Positions 6,150-6,266 of a stretch of DNA of 6,266 bases are shown piece by piece (positions within the stretch are counted from its first letter, which is position 1; each line of letters begins with the position of its first letter). The notes beneath the pieces were generated by a model. The model was not told where the DNA came from. It worked only from the letters and a program-made list of their open reading frames with translations, and did no database searches. Made by a program: the position numbers and the translations under genes. Source of the stretch: Chlamydia trachomatis (GTDB lineage Bacteria; Chlamydiota; Chlamydiia; Chlamydiales; 2-12-FULL-49-11); contig CAMCSI010000082.1 of the NCBI GenBank assembly GCA_945877885.1, forward strand, positions 1 to 6,266. Direction: 5' to 3'.

Positions 6150-6266
6150 TTAACCTCTATTGTACTCGGCTAATAACTGCTCCTGTTGTTTTAATCTTGT
6201 CAATCGGGATTGCTCGCGATTTTCATGTTTTTCTCTCAGCATATCTATCAGTTCTTCATAAGTTGG
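6150..6266 (-). CDS. C-terminal fragment of an unrecognised charged, coiled-coil-like protein
   Basis: The minus strand is open from the right edge to TAA 6152-6150, encoding the last 38 residues (starting PTYEELIDML, ending EQLLAEYNRG). The segment is rich in Glu, Gln, Arg, Lys and Leu with heptad-like leucines, consistent with an amphipathic helix or coiled coil. Its start lies outside the window. The codon pattern looks coding, and no other frame here competes. It ends 50 bases before the 4594-6099 gene on the same strand, so the two could form a pair. Family unknown. Confidence 0.7.
   Translation of the reverse strand, partial: PTYEELIDMLREKHENREQSRLTRLKQQEQLLAEYNRG

Noticed and set aside
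1..6266. tRNA, rRNA, CRISPR array or insertion sequence
   Set aside because: I saw no cloverleaf, no regularly spaced repeats, no transposase motif and no terminal inverted repeats with target duplications.

Overview
The window comes from a bacterium of the phylum Chlamydiota, most likely an amoeba-associated ('environmental') lineage. The main evidence is gene order. Read along the minus strand it runs rpmE, prfA, prmC (hemK), ffh, which is the order I remember for Chlamydia trachomatis (CT022-CT025). The zinc-free L31 with a long Ala/Lys tail also fits. The DNA is AT-rich. The genus cannot be fixed from this window.

Positions 1-3322 (minus strand) are a tight translation/secretion operon. 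It encodes ribosomal protein L31, release factor RF1, the methylase that modifies RF1 (PrmC), and the SRP GTPase Ffh, which runs off the left edge. PrfA and PrmC overlap by 11 bases and PrmC and Ffh are 9 bases apart. Two family-level oddities stand out. PrmC begins directly at the linker before its catalytic domain and lacks the usual N-terminal helical domain. Ffh has Met in place of the Lys of its G4 guanine-recognition motif.

Positions 3323-3444 are a divergent promoter region. On the plus strand (3445-4335) lies a six-helix membrane protein with a rhomboid-protease fold whose GxSG active-site motif reads GPTA. It is probably a pseudo-rhomboid. It keeps a cytoplasmic tail typical of some bacterial rhomboids.

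Positions 4336-4593 are an AT-rich gap with no gene. It holds a short alternating inverted repeat and a promoter-like element. That element recurs almost exactly, in the opposite orientation, just upstream of the next gene.

Positions 4594-6099 (minus) encode a 501-residue protein I do not recognise. Its N-terminal half is built of degenerate helical repeats and its C-terminal part has two hydrophobic segments. It could be a lineage-specific membrane or secreted protein. Behind it, 6150-6266 (minus) is the charged, coiled-coil-like C-terminus of another unrecognised protein. The right third therefore looks like an accessory region next to a conserved housekeeping operon.
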